Assembly (NCBI RefSeq): GCF_015354245.1
Contig: NZ_JADKYZ010000005.1
Location: forward strand, 62,001 to 126,000
Origin: Diaphorobacter caeni
GTDB lineage: Bacteria > Pseudomonadota > Gammaproteobacteria > Burkholderiales > Burkholderiaceae_C
Length of the DNA stretch: 64,000 nucleotides
Reading direction: 5' to 3'
The translations under genes and the position numbers were made by a program. The notes beneath the pieces are model-generated. The model was not told the origin of the DNA, did not search any database, and was given only the letters and a program-made list of their open reading frames with translations. Shown here in pieces: positions 17,555-26,827 of the stretch; the stretch's first letter is position 1; the number at the start of each line of letters is the position of its first letter.

Positions 17555-18457
17555 TCATTCCACCTTGAACTTCGTCAATTGTGGATCGCCATCTGGAAAC
17601 TTCAGCTTGAGGTTTTCCAGCACCGCGCGGGTGACCGTGGCGATCATCAGGTTGCGGTGCGTCTTGGAGTCTGCGGGCACGATGGTCCACGGCGCCCAGG
17701 GCGTGTGCGTGGCGCTCAGCAGCTGTTCGTAGGCGGTCTGGTACGGGTCCCACTGCTTGCGCACCTCGATGTCGCCCATCTCGAACTTCCAGTGCTTGGC
17801 CGGGTCGTCAAGCCGCTCCTGCAGGCGCTGGCGCTGCTCGTCCTTGCTGATGTGCAGCATGAACTTGAGGAGCACCGTGCCGGTGTCGGCCAGCATCTTC
17901 TCGAACTGGTTGATATGTTCATAGCGCTGCTGTTGCTGCTCGGGCGTGATCCACTGGTTCACCACGGGCACGAGCACGTCCTCGTACTGGCTGCGGTTGA
18001 AGATCACGATCTCGCCCGCGCCGGGCACTTGCTGGTGGATGCGCCAGAGGTAGTCGTGTGCCTTCTCGAGTTCGGTGGGCGCTTTCCAGCTCACCGAGCG
18101 CACGCCGAGCGGGCTCATCTCGCCGAAGACGCCGCGCGCGGTGCCGTCCTTGCCCGAGGTGTCCATGCCCTGCAGGATGACGAGCAGCTTGTAGCGGCGG
18201 TCGGCGTAGAACACCTGCTGCAGCGGATCAAGCGCCTCGGCGATCTCCTCGACCAGTGCCTTGTTCTCGGACTTGTCGCCCTTGGAGAAGGGCTTGGCGG
18301 CCGGGTCGAAGTCGGTGAGCTTGACTGCGGGCTGGTCCTTGCCGTCTTTTGCTTTGGTGTCGGGCTGCCCGCCGGGTTGCCACTGCTTCCACAGCTCGCG
18401 CGTGGCCTTGTCGTCAATGTCGAAGGGGTTGCTGCTGCTGGACTGCTGGGCCATCAT
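17555..18457 (-). CDS. ppk2: PPK2-family polyphosphate kinase
   Basis: 300 residues. PPK2 enzymes phosphorylate nucleoside mono- or diphosphates using polyphosphate. Walker A is VILQGMDTSGKDGTARGV, Walker B is GEIVIFNRSQYEDVLVP, and the lid region contains LKFMLHISKDEQRQRLQERL followed by the DDPAKHWKFEMGD motif. Length fits the one-domain PPK2 class (about 300 aa). The end (RNLMIATVTRAVLENLKLKFP) is typical. Two adjacent ATG codons occur (18457 and 18454); the second is better spaced from the AGGA upstream. Single gene between gdhA and a divergent RTX gene. Confidence 0.93.
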   Translation of the reverse strand: MMAQQSSSSNPFDIDDKATRELWKQWQPGGQPDTKAKDGKDQPAVKLTDFDPAAKPFSKGDKSENKALVEEIAEALDPLQQVFYADRRYKLLVILQGMDTSGKDGTARGVFGEMSPLGVRSVSWKAPTELEKAHDYLWRIHQQVPGAGEIVIFNRSQYEDVLVPVVNQWITPEQQQQRYEHINQFEKMLADTGTVLLKFMLHISKDEQRQRLQERLDDPAKHWKFEMGDIEVRKQWDPYQTAYEQLLSATHTPWAPWTIVPADSKTHRNLMIATVTRAVLENLKLKFPDGDPQLTKFKVE

Positions 18458-18664
18458 GCTTCCTGTGGGAGATGGGGTTGAAATGGCGCCAGTATGCGCG
18501 AGCGTCCCGCCCGCGCGTGTCGGATGTCACCGCCTCATCAGGCACACAGCGAATGCATCGAGCGGCGCGCAGCCGTCGAGGTTGCGTCGGGCAGACGCTT
18601 GCTGCAGCGTGGTGGAACTCTTTGGGCGTTGGTGTGACTCATCAAAGCTGCCATGGGAGCGCAT

Positions 18665-21223
18665 ATGACGAATTTGCAGAAAGAGAAAGCGTCGATTCGA
18701 AGCGGGTCGGCATCGCTGGCGGTGCTGCTCGCAGCGCTTTGCTTTGACAGCCGTGCACAGACCATCACGACCGCGCCTCTGGCGGTCACGCCGTCGTCCT
18801 TCCCCGTTCCGGTGGACCATCCGCTGGCGCTGCTCGCTTTGGTGCTCGCGCTGTGCGCTGCGGCGTTCTGGTTGTTCAAGCGCATGGGTGTGTCGATGAG
18901 CACGCTGCGCAACGTGGCGATCGGCGGCGCCATGCTGACCTTGGGCGCGTCGGCCTTCTGGGGCGATGCGGTGCTTGCGCAATTGCAGCTGCTGCAGCGC
19001 CAGTTCACGCAGGCGGGCGGCGAAACCCTGAATGTGCCGGTGCAGCCGGTGGAGGTGGCGGGCGTGATCAGCGGTTTCGTGCCGGTCGAGTTCAGCAATG
19101 CCACCAACGTCACCCTGCAGATCAAAGGCGTCACCCTGCCGACATGGGACGCGTGCTTTGCGCAAGGCATTCCGGACACGTTGCCTGTCACCAGCATGCC
19201 GCCCGCATCACCACAGTGTGCATCGGGCAGCAACGTTGCAGCAGGCAAGACCTGCTGGGTGGACATCGCCAAGCTGTGCGCCGACGCGGCAGCGGCCACA
19301 AAGGGTGCTGCGCCCACGGTGGTGGTGGCCGATGTGGCGGTCGTCAACGAAGGCGAGAGCGTCTCGGGCAACGTGCTCTCCAACGACTCCGACGCGGACG
19401 GACCGCTGCTGGTGGCGAGCTTCGTGTTCGGCGGCGTGCGCCATCTCGCGGGGCAGAGCGCCAGCGTGGGCGGGCTTGGCGACTTTTCGCTGCAGGCCGG
19501 CGGTGGCTTCACCTTCCATGCGGCCAAGCCGTTTACCACGCCGACCATCCAGATGGGCTACACCACTCATACGGGTGCGGTGGGCACGCTGACGGTGACG
19601 GTCACAGCGGTGAATGCGGCACCCGTGGCCAAGGACGACGCCGCGCTCACCGATGAATCCACGGCGGTGACCATCGCCGTGCGTGCCAACGACACTGACG
19701 CGGACGGTGATGTGCTCAAGGTGATCGGAGTGACTCAAGGGGCGAAGGGTTCGGTGGTGATTGACGCTGTGAGTGGCAACCCGGTCTACACACCGCAGGC
19801 CGGCTTTACGGGCAGTGATACGTTCACCTACACCATCTCGGACCCATCGGGCGCCACTTCCAGCGCCAGCGTGTGGGTAAGCGTGATTCCGCCAGTCAAC
19901 AGGATACCCGTCGTCGTCTCGGAAAGTTTGAGCACGAGAATCAACACCGCCGTGACCGTCTCCACGGCCACTCTGCTGGCCAACGACACCGATCAGGACA
20001 ATGATGTGCTCATCGTCACGGGCGTCAGCAACCCGATTCATGGAACGGTGTCCATCACCGGCAATGTGGTGACCTTCACGCCCGCAGTTGACTTTGAAGG
20101 CACGGCCTCGTTCCAGTATTCGATCAGTGACGGGAAGGGGGGCACGGCCACCGGCACGGTGACAGTGAAGGTGGGCAGCGCCATGGCACCTTCGCTCGTC
20201 GTGATGAGGAGTCTGGTTACCAATGCGCACGGCACAGGCGGCGTCTCCGTCGTGTTTCCCATCATCACCAAGCTGGTCGATACGGACGGTTCCGAGACGC
20301 TGACCGTCCAGGTCAGCAACGTGCCGCTCAATCTCTCGTTCAATGCCGGCATGAATCTGGGCGGCGGCGTGTGGCAGTTCGCACAGGTGGATTTGCCCAA
20401 CCTCCGACTGAATCTGCCGGGCAGCTACACCACGACTGCCACCCATCTCACCGTGCGGGTGATTGCCACGGAAACCCTCAACGGGGACACGGCCTCCACC
20501 TCGAACGTGGTGACCTTGAAGGCGGCATACACGACGTGGGACGAAACCACAACAATTTCCGGCAGTTATACCGGCTCGGCAACCAGCGAGTACATCGTGG
20601 GCGGCATGGGGAACAATACCATCGACGCTGCCAATGGCAACAATATCGTCGACGGTCGCGCAGGTGACGATAGGCTCACGGCGGGCAGTGGCTCGGATGT
20701 GATCTACGGCGGACTGGGCAATGACACCATCAACGGCGGCAGCGGCTCCGACGTGATCATTGGCGGGCCGGGCAATGACATGCTCAAGGGCGGCAACGAC
20801 GGTGAAAACTTCGTGGACGTATTTGTCTGGCAGCTGGAGGACCAGGGCGCCGCGGGAGCACCGGCGATGGACACCATCGAGAGTTTCGATACCGCCGCAG
20901 CCGGCAGCAGTGCGGCCGGGGGCGACGTGCTGAACCTGCGCGAGCTCCTGCAGGGCGAGAGCGTCGGACCGGCGAATGCTGCGGGCAATCTGGCCGACTA
21001 TCTGCACTTTGAGGTGTCGGGCGGTCACACCATCCTTCACATCAGCCACACCGGCGGTTTCGGGGCGGATCCACACAGCATAAACGGCAGCTACACCAGC
21101 GCCGCCGAAACCCAGCAGATCGTCCTCATCGACGTGAATCTCCAATCCACCTACCTTGGTGCCACGACCGACCAGCAGATCATCACGCAGCTGCTCAACA
21201 ACCACAAGCTGATCGTCGATTGA
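18665..21223 (+). CDS. Large secreted RTX/cadherin-like repeat protein with probable midcut-by-XrtH sorting region
   Basis: About 852 residues from ATG 18665, which has GGAG five bases upstream (in-frame ATG 18653 lacks one). A signal peptide is followed by a second segment, VPVDHPLALLALVLALCAAAFWLFKR, resembling an IPTL-type sorting signal placed near the N-terminus, and a Cys-containing domain (CFAQGIPDTLP...C...CWVDIAKLC). That matches the midcut-by-XrtH protein type. Three or four Ig/cadherin-like repeats follow (NDTDADGDVLKV; YTISDPSGATSSASV; NDTDQDNDVLIV). The C-terminal region has calcium-binding GGxGxDx nonapeptides (GGLGNDTINGGSGSDVIIGG) and a type I secretion-like end. Probably a surface adhesin; exosortase H is not in the window. 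Confidence 0.8.
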   Translation: MTNLQKEKASIRSGSASLAVLLAALCFDSRAQTITTAPLAVTPSSFPVPVDHPLALLALVLALCAAAFWLFKRMGVSMSTLRNVAIGGAMLTLGASAFWGDAVLAQLQLLQRQFTQAGGETLNVPVQPVEVAGVISGFVPVEFSNATNVTLQIKGVTLPTWDACFAQGIPDTLPVTSMPPASPQCASGSNVAAGKTCWVDIAKLCADAAAATKGAAPTVVVADVAVVNEGESVSGNVLSNDSDADGPLLVASFVFGGVRHLAGQSASVGGLGDFSLQAGGGFTFHAAKPFTTPTIQMGYTTHTGAVGTLTVTVTAVNAAPVAKDDAALTDESTAVTIAVRANDTDADGDVLKVIGVTQGAKGSVVIDAVSGNPVYTPQAGFTGSDTFTYTISDPSGATSSASVWVSVIPPVNRIPVVVSESLSTRINTAVTVSTATLLANDTDQDNDVLIVTGVSNPIHGTVSITGNVVTFTPAVDFEGTASFQYSISDGKGGTATGTVTVKVGSAMAPSLVVMRSLVTNAHGTGGVSVVFPIITKLVDTDGSETLTVQVSNVPLNLSFNAGMNLGGGVWQFAQVDLPNLRLNLPGSYTTTATHLTVRVIATETLNGDTASTSNVVTLKAAYTTWDETTTISGSYTGSATSEYIVGGMGNNTIDAANGNNIVDGRAGDDRLTAGSGSDVIYGGLGNDTINGGSGSDVIIGGPGNDMLKGGNDGENFVDVFVWQLEDQGAAGAPAMDTIESFDTAAAGSSAAGGDVLNLRELLQGESVGPANAAGNLADYLHFEVSGGHTILHISHTGGFGADPHSINGSYTSAAETQQIVLIDVNLQSTYLGATTDQQIITQLLNNHKLIVD

Positions 21224-21260
21224 TGACGACGCAGGGCCTGCCCACAGCGGGCCTGCGGGG

Positions 21261-22241
21261 TCAAAGCGTGATGCCTACCTTCTTGATGATCGCCGCATTG
21301 TTCTGGCTTTCCTTTTGCAGCAGCGCCTCGAAATCGGCGGCGCTCTGCTGCATGGGGATGTTGTCGGTCTGGTGCATGGCTTCCTGGATCGCGGGCGTGG
21401 CGATTTCCTTGGCGATGGCCGCGTTCAGGCGCGCGACCACGTCGGCGGGCGTTCCGGCCGGTGCGAGAAAGCCGAACATCGAGGTCAGGTTGGCCTCGGC
21501 GAGGCCCTTTTCGGCGAGCGTCGCCACGTTGGGCTGATTGGGAGCGCGCTTGGGGCCGGTGACGGCCAGCAGGCGCAGCTTGCTCTGATCGATCAGGCTG
21601 TTGATGGTGCCGAACGGATTGCCCGTCATGATCTCGAACTGCGCGCTGGCCGCGTCAGTCACGGTCTGCGCGATGCCTTTGTAGGGCACGTGGATGAATT
21701 GCGCGCCGGTCTTCGCCTGCACCTGCTCGAGCATGATGTGGCCGACCGAGCCGATGCCCGAAGTCGCCCAGCGGATGCTGCCCGGCTTGGCTTTCGCTTC
21801 GGCGATCATGTCCTCCAGCGTCTTGCCCTTGAAGGCGGTCGTCGCCATCAGGTAGATCGGCGAATACATCATCGGCGCGACGGCGATCACGTCGTCCGGC
21901 TGGTAGGTGAGCTTCATGAGGTGCGGCATCAGCGTCACCGGGCTGATGGCCGTGAGCGCCAGCGTGTAGCCATCGCCCTTGGCGCGCGCCACCTCGGTCA
22001 TGCCCACGGTGCCACCGGCGCCGCCCTTGTTGTCCACGATGATCGACTGACCGAGCCCCTTGGCCACCTGCTCGAGCAGACGCCGCCCCACCGAATCGGA
22101 CACGCCGCCAGCGACGTAGGGAATCACCACGCGGATCGTGCGCGCGCCGGGCCAGGCTTTCTCCGCGTGGGCGAGGGCCGGAATCATGGAAGGCAGGGCA
22201 ACGGCGGCGCTGGACGCGAGAAAGCGGCGGCGATCAAACAT
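21261..22241 (-). CDS. Bug-family tripartite tricarboxylate transporter substrate-binding protein
   Basis: 326 residues from ATG 22241 (a TTG-started extension to 22259 is less likely). The N-terminus has a twin-arginine signal (DRRRFLASSAAVALPSM). The mature part shows the Bug/TctC pattern: IRVVIPYVAGGVSDSVGRRLLEQVAKGLGQSIIVDNKGGAGGTVG, HVPYKGIAQTV, ATLAEKGL and FLAPAGTPADVVARLNAAI. These periplasmic proteins bind carboxylates or other small molecules and feed TctAB-type transporters or act as sensors. No TctA/B genes are adjacent, as is common for Bug proteins in this family of bacteria. Ligand unknown. Confidence 0.93.
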   Translation of the reverse strand: MFDRRRFLASSAAVALPSMIPALAHAEKAWPGARTIRVVIPYVAGGVSDSVGRRLLEQVAKGLGQSIIVDNKGGAGGTVGMTEVARAKGDGYTLALTAISPVTLMPHLMKLTYQPDDVIAVAPMMYSPIYLMATTAFKGKTLEDMIAEAKAKPGSIRWATSGIGSVGHIMLEQVQAKTGAQFIHVPYKGIAQTVTDAASAQFEIMTGNPFGTINSLIDQSKLRLLAVTGPKRAPNQPNVATLAEKGLAEANLTSMFGFLAPAGTPADVVARLNAAIAKEIATPAIQEAMHQTDNIPMQQSAADFEALLQKESQNNAAIIKKVGITL

Positions 22242-22456
22242 GGTGAGCGGATCTTTCAAATCGGAAAAAAAGCAAATGCAAGAAATGGGTTGCAGCGACA
22301 GCCGTGCGCGTGCACGTGCACGGGGCGCTGCGAGCGCTCATTGTCCGGCGCATGCGCGCGCGGCGCACGCACCGCGCGATTTGCCTGCGGAGACAAGACA
22401 AGTATTGGCCGCGTTGTCAGAGCGTGTTGACGCTCTCACGCATGCACAATGCGCGC

Positions 22457-23260
22457 ATGACCGCACATGCTTCTTCCTCCACCGCTTCGCTTGCCGCCTT
22501 GATGATCGAGACCCTGTGCACCGCGCGCCGCAACGCCACCCTCGCCGACGCCAGCGCCTTCGCCCCCGATGCGCTGCAAAGCGAGGCCGACGCCTACGCC
22601 GTGCAACGTGGCGTGGCCCGGACGCTCGGCCTCTTCGCCACGCCGCTGCCACGCCACTGGAAATCCGGCGGCGCGCATCGCACATCGCTCCTCACGCACG
22701 CCCCCTTGCCCGACGCGGGCGTATGGACCTCGCCCGCAAGCGCCGGAGCCTGGCCCTTTCAACACCGCCTGATCGAAGGCGAAATCGCCCTGCGCCTCGG
22801 CCAGGACGTGACCGCCGAACAAGCCGCCAGCATGACCCCGGAAACCGCGCACGATTTCATCGACGCGATGACCGCCTCCATCGAAATGGTGGACAGCCGA
22901 TGGGCCCAACCGCTGAACGACCTCCCGCCGTTGTTCAAGCTCGCCGACATGGGCGTGCACGGCGCGCTCGTGCTGGGCGAATGGGTTCCGTATCAGCGAC
23001 GTGACTGGTCGGTGCAGCGCTGCGTGGTGCGGGTGGGTGCGTCTGCCGAACGGGAGTTTGTCGGCACGCACTCGCTGGGCGATCCTGCCTGGCTGCTGCC
23101 GCAGTGGACGCGGCATGTGGTGCAGCAGCATGGCGGTGCGGCTGTGCCTGCGGGGACGGTGGTGACTACCGGGAATTGGGTGGGGGCGTTGGTGGGTGGG
23201 GTGGGGGATGTGGTGGAGGTCTTTTTTGATGGGGTTGGGGTGGTGAGGTTGGGGCTCTGA
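22457..23260 (+). CDS. 2-keto-4-pentenoate hydratase / fumarylacetoacetase-family protein
   Basis: 267 residues from ATG 22457; an upstream in-frame ATG at 22304 would add a basic low-complexity leader. The fold markers are ADAYAVQRGVARTLG, HRLIEGEIALRLGQDV (the E-x-E metal site), IDAMTASIEMVDSRW and the later VVTTGNWVG. These place it with MhpD-like hydratases that add water to 2-hydroxypenta-2,4-dienoate in meta-cleavage pathways. No partner aldolase or dioxygenase is nearby, so the substrate is open. Divergent from the Bug gene, which could supply the acid. Confidence 0.8.
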   Translation: MTAHASSSTASLAALMIETLCTARRNATLADASAFAPDALQSEADAYAVQRGVARTLGLFATPLPRHWKSGGAHRTSLLTHAPLPDAGVWTSPASAGAWPFQHRLIEGEIALRLGQDVTAEQAASMTPETAHDFIDAMTASIEMVDSRWAQPLNDLPPLFKLADMGVHGALVLGEWVPYQRRDWSVQRCVVRVGASAEREFVGTHSLGDPAWLLPQWTRHVVQQHGGAAVPAGTVVTTGNWVGALVGGVGDVVEVFFDGVGVVRLGL

Positions 23261-23350
23261 GTTTTTCTCTTTTGAGTGCAGATTTCGGGGCGGTTTTTTC
23301 TTTCTGTTTTCTCGTTGAGGGTGGAGGCCGGGAGTTCCGCCCGGCGGCGG

Positions 23351-23757
23351 AGTAACTTTTCGCTTGCGCGCGAAAAGTCACCAAAAGCGCGCTTTTGAAT
23401 ACGGGGTCACGCGGCAGAACTCACTGCGCGACTGCGTCGCTTCGTTCGGGCAACCGCCGCGAGCTAGTGTTTAACCAAGAGGAATTTGCGGCACTTTGCT
23501 TCGCTCGTGCCGGGGTGTCGATGAAGTTGGGTTGGTGCGCAAATGCCCACTGTGCTTTTTCAGCGAGGGCGATCCAGCGAGCAAATCAAAAATCGCGAGA
23601 TGCCCGGCACGAGCGCAGCGACGTGCCGAACACACCTCCGAGTGAACATCTAGCTCGCGGCGGTTGCCCGAGCGGCGCGCGTAGCGCAAAGCGAGTTCTG
23701 CCGCGGGCATTGAAAACGCATTTTTGGTGACTTTTTGGGCAAGACCAAAAAGTTACT
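23351..23757. repeat. Large imperfect inverted-repeat element in convergent intergenic space
   Basis: Left arm 23351-23515 and right arm 23603-23757 are imperfect reverse complements. Shared blocks include AGTAACTTTT / AAAAGTCACCAAAA, GCGGCAGAACTC, CGGGCAACCGCCGCGAGCTAG and CGCTCGTGCCGGG. An 87-nt non-repeated core lies between. The element fills most of the 584-bp gap between two convergent genes; the rest of the gap is unremarkable. Similar sequences recur in comamonad genomes in my recollection. No transposase is encoded, so a dispersed non-coding repeat or MITE-like element is the best label. Confidence 0.75.
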
Positions 23758-23844
23758 GCCCCGCCGGGGGCAGTCCCGGCCTCTGTCCTTAACCCGGCAT
23801 CTGCCCCTAACCAAGCCTCCGCCCCACATCAAAAAAACAAAAAA

Positions 23845-25140
23845 TCAAACAGAAACAAGCGATTGAGACGAAACCCCACCCCTCGCCAAAACAAGCCCAC
23901 CCCGAACAACAATCTCTCTCACAGGCCGTGCAGCCAAAGCCTCCGCCACGCCTCCAGCACGAACCGCAAAGAAACTGGCCGCCTCCCCAACGGCGACCGG
24001 AGAGAACGTCAACCCCATCCCCCGCGCAGCGGATGCGGTCACCAGATCGAACGCATCCATCATCTGCGCATCGGTGCGCCAATCCGCCCGCCAGCCGATG
24101 AGCGAGGCCCGCTCCAGCGCGTCGCCCGTGCCGTAGGGCGACCAGATGTCCCGCACGTTGTCGTTGCCCGCGAACACCGTCACCCCGTGTTCGCGCAGCA
24201 GCGCCAGCGGCGGCAGGGGATGCGAGGCGGCGCCGTGGGTGACGAGGTTCACGCCTGCTGCGGCCATGAGGTCGGCGGTGGCGCGGGCCTTGCTTTCGCT
24301 CACGTGGCCGAGGCAGAAGCCGTGGCTGATGGTCACGTGGCCCTGCATGCCAAGGGCCTTGGCGCGCTTGCAGATTTCGCGGATGGAGAACAGGCCGAGT
24401 TCGTCGGACTCGTGCAGATGCACGTCGACGCCCACGCCGCGCCGGTGCGCGATGGCGAAGATGCCGTTGAGCTGTCCGGCCGGGTCGCAGTCGACCTCGC
24501 AGGGGTCCATGCCGCCGACCAGATCGGCACCGGCTGCGATGGCGGCGTCCAGCAGTTCGAGCGTGCCTGGCGCGCGCATCACGCCGGTCTGGGGGAAGGC
24601 GACGATCTGGATCTGCGCCCAGTCGCGGTGGGCCGCGCGTGCTTCGAGCACGCCTTCCAGCGCCTTCAAGCCGTTCTGCGGTTCCACGTCCACATGGGTG
24701 CGCAGCGTGCCGGTGCCGTGCGCGGCGCAGGCGCGGATCAGGTGGCCGGCGCGCTCGGCGGTCGACAGTGGCAGCGTGGGCATGAGGCCCAGTTCGGTCT
24801 CGATGCGGCTCGCGCGCGTGGGGCCAGCGGCATGCGGCATCCAGGGCAGGCCGAGCAACGTCTTGTCCAGATGCAGATGGCCGTCCACCAGCAGCGGCAG
24901 CACCAGCAGCCCGCCGAGATCGAGCGCATCGGCGCAGGCGGGTGCGTCGGCCATGGGCGCGATGGCGTCAAATCGGCCATCGCGGATCGTGAGCCGCACC
25001 AGCCGACCGTCGGCGAGCAGCGCGTTGTCGACATGGCGGGGCTGGTCGGGCGTGCGGGCGGGGGCGCTGGCGGACTTCTTCTTGCCGTGGGTGGGTGATG
25101 ACGATGGAGGAGGCATGGGTGGTGGCATGGAGTTCGACAA
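23845..25140 (-). CDS. Amidohydrolase, cytosine-deaminase-like
   Basis: 431 residues. A proline-rich N-terminal tail (PPPMPPPSSSP) precedes a complete metal-dependent amidohydrolase barrel. Metal ligands are seen in LLVDGHLHLDKTL, in HLHESDELGLFS, in VTISHGFCLG and in the late Asp of FAGNDNVRDIWSPYG. The HLHLDK and NDNVRDxWxPYG motifs are those of the CodA-like cytosine/isoguanine deaminase subgroup. Substrate could be cytosine, another pyrimidine or an s-triazine-like ring. It follows a LysR regulator gene on the same strand (34-bp gap), so co-transcription is possible. Confidence 0.85.
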   Translation of the reverse strand: MSNSMPPPMPPPSSSPTHGKKKSASAPARTPDQPRHVDNALLADGRLVRLTIRDGRFDAIAPMADAPACADALDLGGLLVLPLLVDGHLHLDKTLLGLPWMPHAAGPTRASRIETELGLMPTLPLSTAERAGHLIRACAAHGTGTLRTHVDVEPQNGLKALEGVLEARAAHRDWAQIQIVAFPQTGVMRAPGTLELLDAAIAAGADLVGGMDPCEVDCDPAGQLNGIFAIAHRRGVGVDVHLHESDELGLFSIREICKRAKALGMQGHVTISHGFCLGHVSESKARATADLMAAAGVNLVTHGAASHPLPPLALLREHGVTVFAGNDNVRDIWSPYGTGDALERASLIGWRADWRTDAQMMDAFDLVTASAARGMGLTFSPVAVGEAASFFAVRAGGVAEALAARPVREIVVRGGLVLARGGVSSQSLVSV

Positions 25141-25174
25141 CGCGTGGGGGTGAATGAAGGAGGAGCGGGGGCGA

Positions 25175-26113
25175 TCAGCGCAAAGGCGTCGACTGCTGAA
25201 GTCTGCGCTCGCGCATCAGCGCAATGAAGCGCTGGGCCCCGAGACCCAGTGCGCGTTCGCGCGACCAGACCCAGTCCACGAACAGCGTAGTGCCGTTGCT
25301 CAGGTTTTCCACCGGGATTTCCATCAGGTGGCCGGTGTGGATGTGCGATTCGACCAGGCTTCTCGGCAGCCAGCCCCAGCCAAGGCCTGCGCCGATGAGC
25401 GAGAGAGCGGCCAGGTGGCTGTCGGTGCGCCAGAGTTGGCGCGAGAACACGAAGCGCAGATCGGTCTGCTGCGGATCGCGACTGGCCACGAGAATCTGGC
25501 GCGCGAGCGCCAGGCGCGACACGTTGAGACTGGCCGTCTCGCCGAGCTCGGCCTGCGCATCCTTCCACGGCTGGTACTGCGGCGACATCACGGCCAGCAG
25601 CGTTTCTTGTCCCATCTCCTGAAAATCCTCGCGGCCATCGATCGCCGGGCGCTCGAACACCAGCGCCAGATGCGCCCGCCCGCCGTGCACCAGCGCGAGC
25701 GCGTCGGTCTGCGGAGCGGCCAGCACCTCCACCGCCAGCGCGGGAAACTCGGCCATCAGCGGGGTCAACGCATCGGCCCAGTGGGTGGACAGCAGCTCCG
25801 GCGCGATGGCGAAGGTGAGGCGCTCCTCGAGGCCCATCTGCAGCGCCTCTGCCTGCCGGTTGAGCTGGGCGAGCTGCTGTGCGAGCAGCCGCGCCTGCGG
25901 CTCCAGCGCCAGCGCGGCGGGCGTGGGGCGCGGCTCGCGGGTGCGGCGGTCAAAGAGCTGCAGGTCGAGCTCGGCCTCCAGCAGCCCGATGGTCATGCTG
26001 ACGGCCGAGGGCACGCGCGAGAGCGAGCGCGCGGCCGCCGAGAACGAGCCCTTGTCGAGTACGGCGAGGAACACCTGCACATTGTCCGAAGTGAATGCGG
26101 AAGCGACAGTCAT
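25175..26113 (-). CDS. LysR-family transcriptional regulator
   Basis: 312 residues. N-terminal winged helix (DNVQVFLAVLDKGSFSAAARSLSRVPSAVSMTIGLLEAELDLQLFDR) followed by a periplasmic-binding-protein-like sensor domain. The gene is divergent from the PACE exporter at 26184 and upstream of the amidohydrolase on its own strand. Either could be its target. The 70-bp divergent gap has an AT-rich imperfect dyad (TCAGATTAACTG ... ATTCTGA, about 26127-26149), a plausible LysR site. Confidence 0.93.
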   Translation of the reverse strand: MTVASAFTSDNVQVFLAVLDKGSFSAAARSLSRVPSAVSMTIGLLEAELDLQLFDRRTREPRPTPAALALEPQARLLAQQLAQLNRQAEALQMGLEERLTFAIAPELLSTHWADALTPLMAEFPALAVEVLAAPQTDALALVHGGRAHLALVFERPAIDGREDFQEMGQETLLAVMSPQYQPWKDAQAELGETASLNVSRLALARQILVASRDPQQTDLRFVFSRQLWRTDSHLAALSLIGAGLGWGWLPRSLVESHIHTGHLMEIPVENLSNGTTLFVDWVWSRERALGLGAQRFIALMRERRLQQSTPLR

Positions 26114-26183
26114 GGCTCAATCTATCAGATTAACTGAAATATTCTGACTTTTTTCTTCAATTCAGGGCGCATAAACTGCGTGC

Positions 26184-26651
26184 ATGAGTCAAACAACACA
26201 AGCCATCGGCCTGCAGGGACCATGGCGCCGCGTGATCTACGTCGGTCTGTACGAAACCATTGCCATCATCGTCTCCAGCGGCCTTTTCATGGCGCTCGGC
26301 CAGCAGGCCGGGCACTCCAGCGCCATGGCGGTCGCCGCGTCCACCATCGCGATCATCTGGAACGTCACCTTCAACACCCTGTTCGAGAAATGGGAAGCCA
26401 GCCAGCCCGTCAAGGGCCGCTCCATCGCGCGCCGCGCGGTGCACGCCGTCGGCTTCGAGGGCGGCCTCGCGCTGGTCCTCATCCCGCTCATGGCCTGGTG
26501 GTTCGGTGTGAGCCTGTGGGAAGCCACGGTGATGGAGGCGGGACTGCTGGTGTTCTTTCTGGTCTACACCTACGCGTTCAACTGGACGTTTGACCGGATC
26601 TTCGGACTGCCCGCCTCGGCGCAGGGTGTCGCGGTACCCGTGAAAGCCTGA
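26184..26651 (+). CDS. PACE-family multidrug/biocide efflux transporter
   Basis: 155 residues with four predicted helices in two tandem halves. The signature motifs are present: RVIYVGLYETIAIIVSSG and WNVTFNTLFEKWE in the first half, RAVHAVGFEGGLALVLIPLMAWW and YTYAFNWTFDRIFG in the second. These R-x(6-7)-E and W-N-x-x-(F/Y)-N-x-x-F-(E/D) patterns define the proteobacterial antimicrobial compound efflux family (AceI-type). The conserved Glu residues in helices 1 and 3 are present. Divergent from a LysR regulator, as is usual for this family. Confidence 0.93.
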   Translation: MSQTTQAIGLQGPWRRVIYVGLYETIAIIVSSGLFMALGQQAGHSSAMAVAASTIAIIWNVTFNTLFEKWEASQPVKGRSIARRAVHAVGFEGGLALVLIPLMAWWFGVSLWEATVMEAGLLVFFLVYTYAFNWTFDRIFGLPASAQGVAVPVKA

Positions 26652-26827
26652 GCCGAAGACGCTTCACCCCAACTGTGCAAAGCGGGAGCCTGCGGGCTTT
26701 TGCAGGCGCGGTGTTACGAGGCTTGATTGGTGTATTAATTTTGCCTATTAAGCAACAAATTTCAATTGATTAAATTCGTCTTGTCGATAGACTCCGATGC
26801 ATACAAACACAGCAGTCGGAGCATCCA

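Noticed and set aside
21224-21260. GC-rich dyads between the RTX gene and the Bug gene
   Set aside because: Several overlapping short palindromes (GCAGGGCCTGC) but no T-tract on either strand; not called as a terminator.
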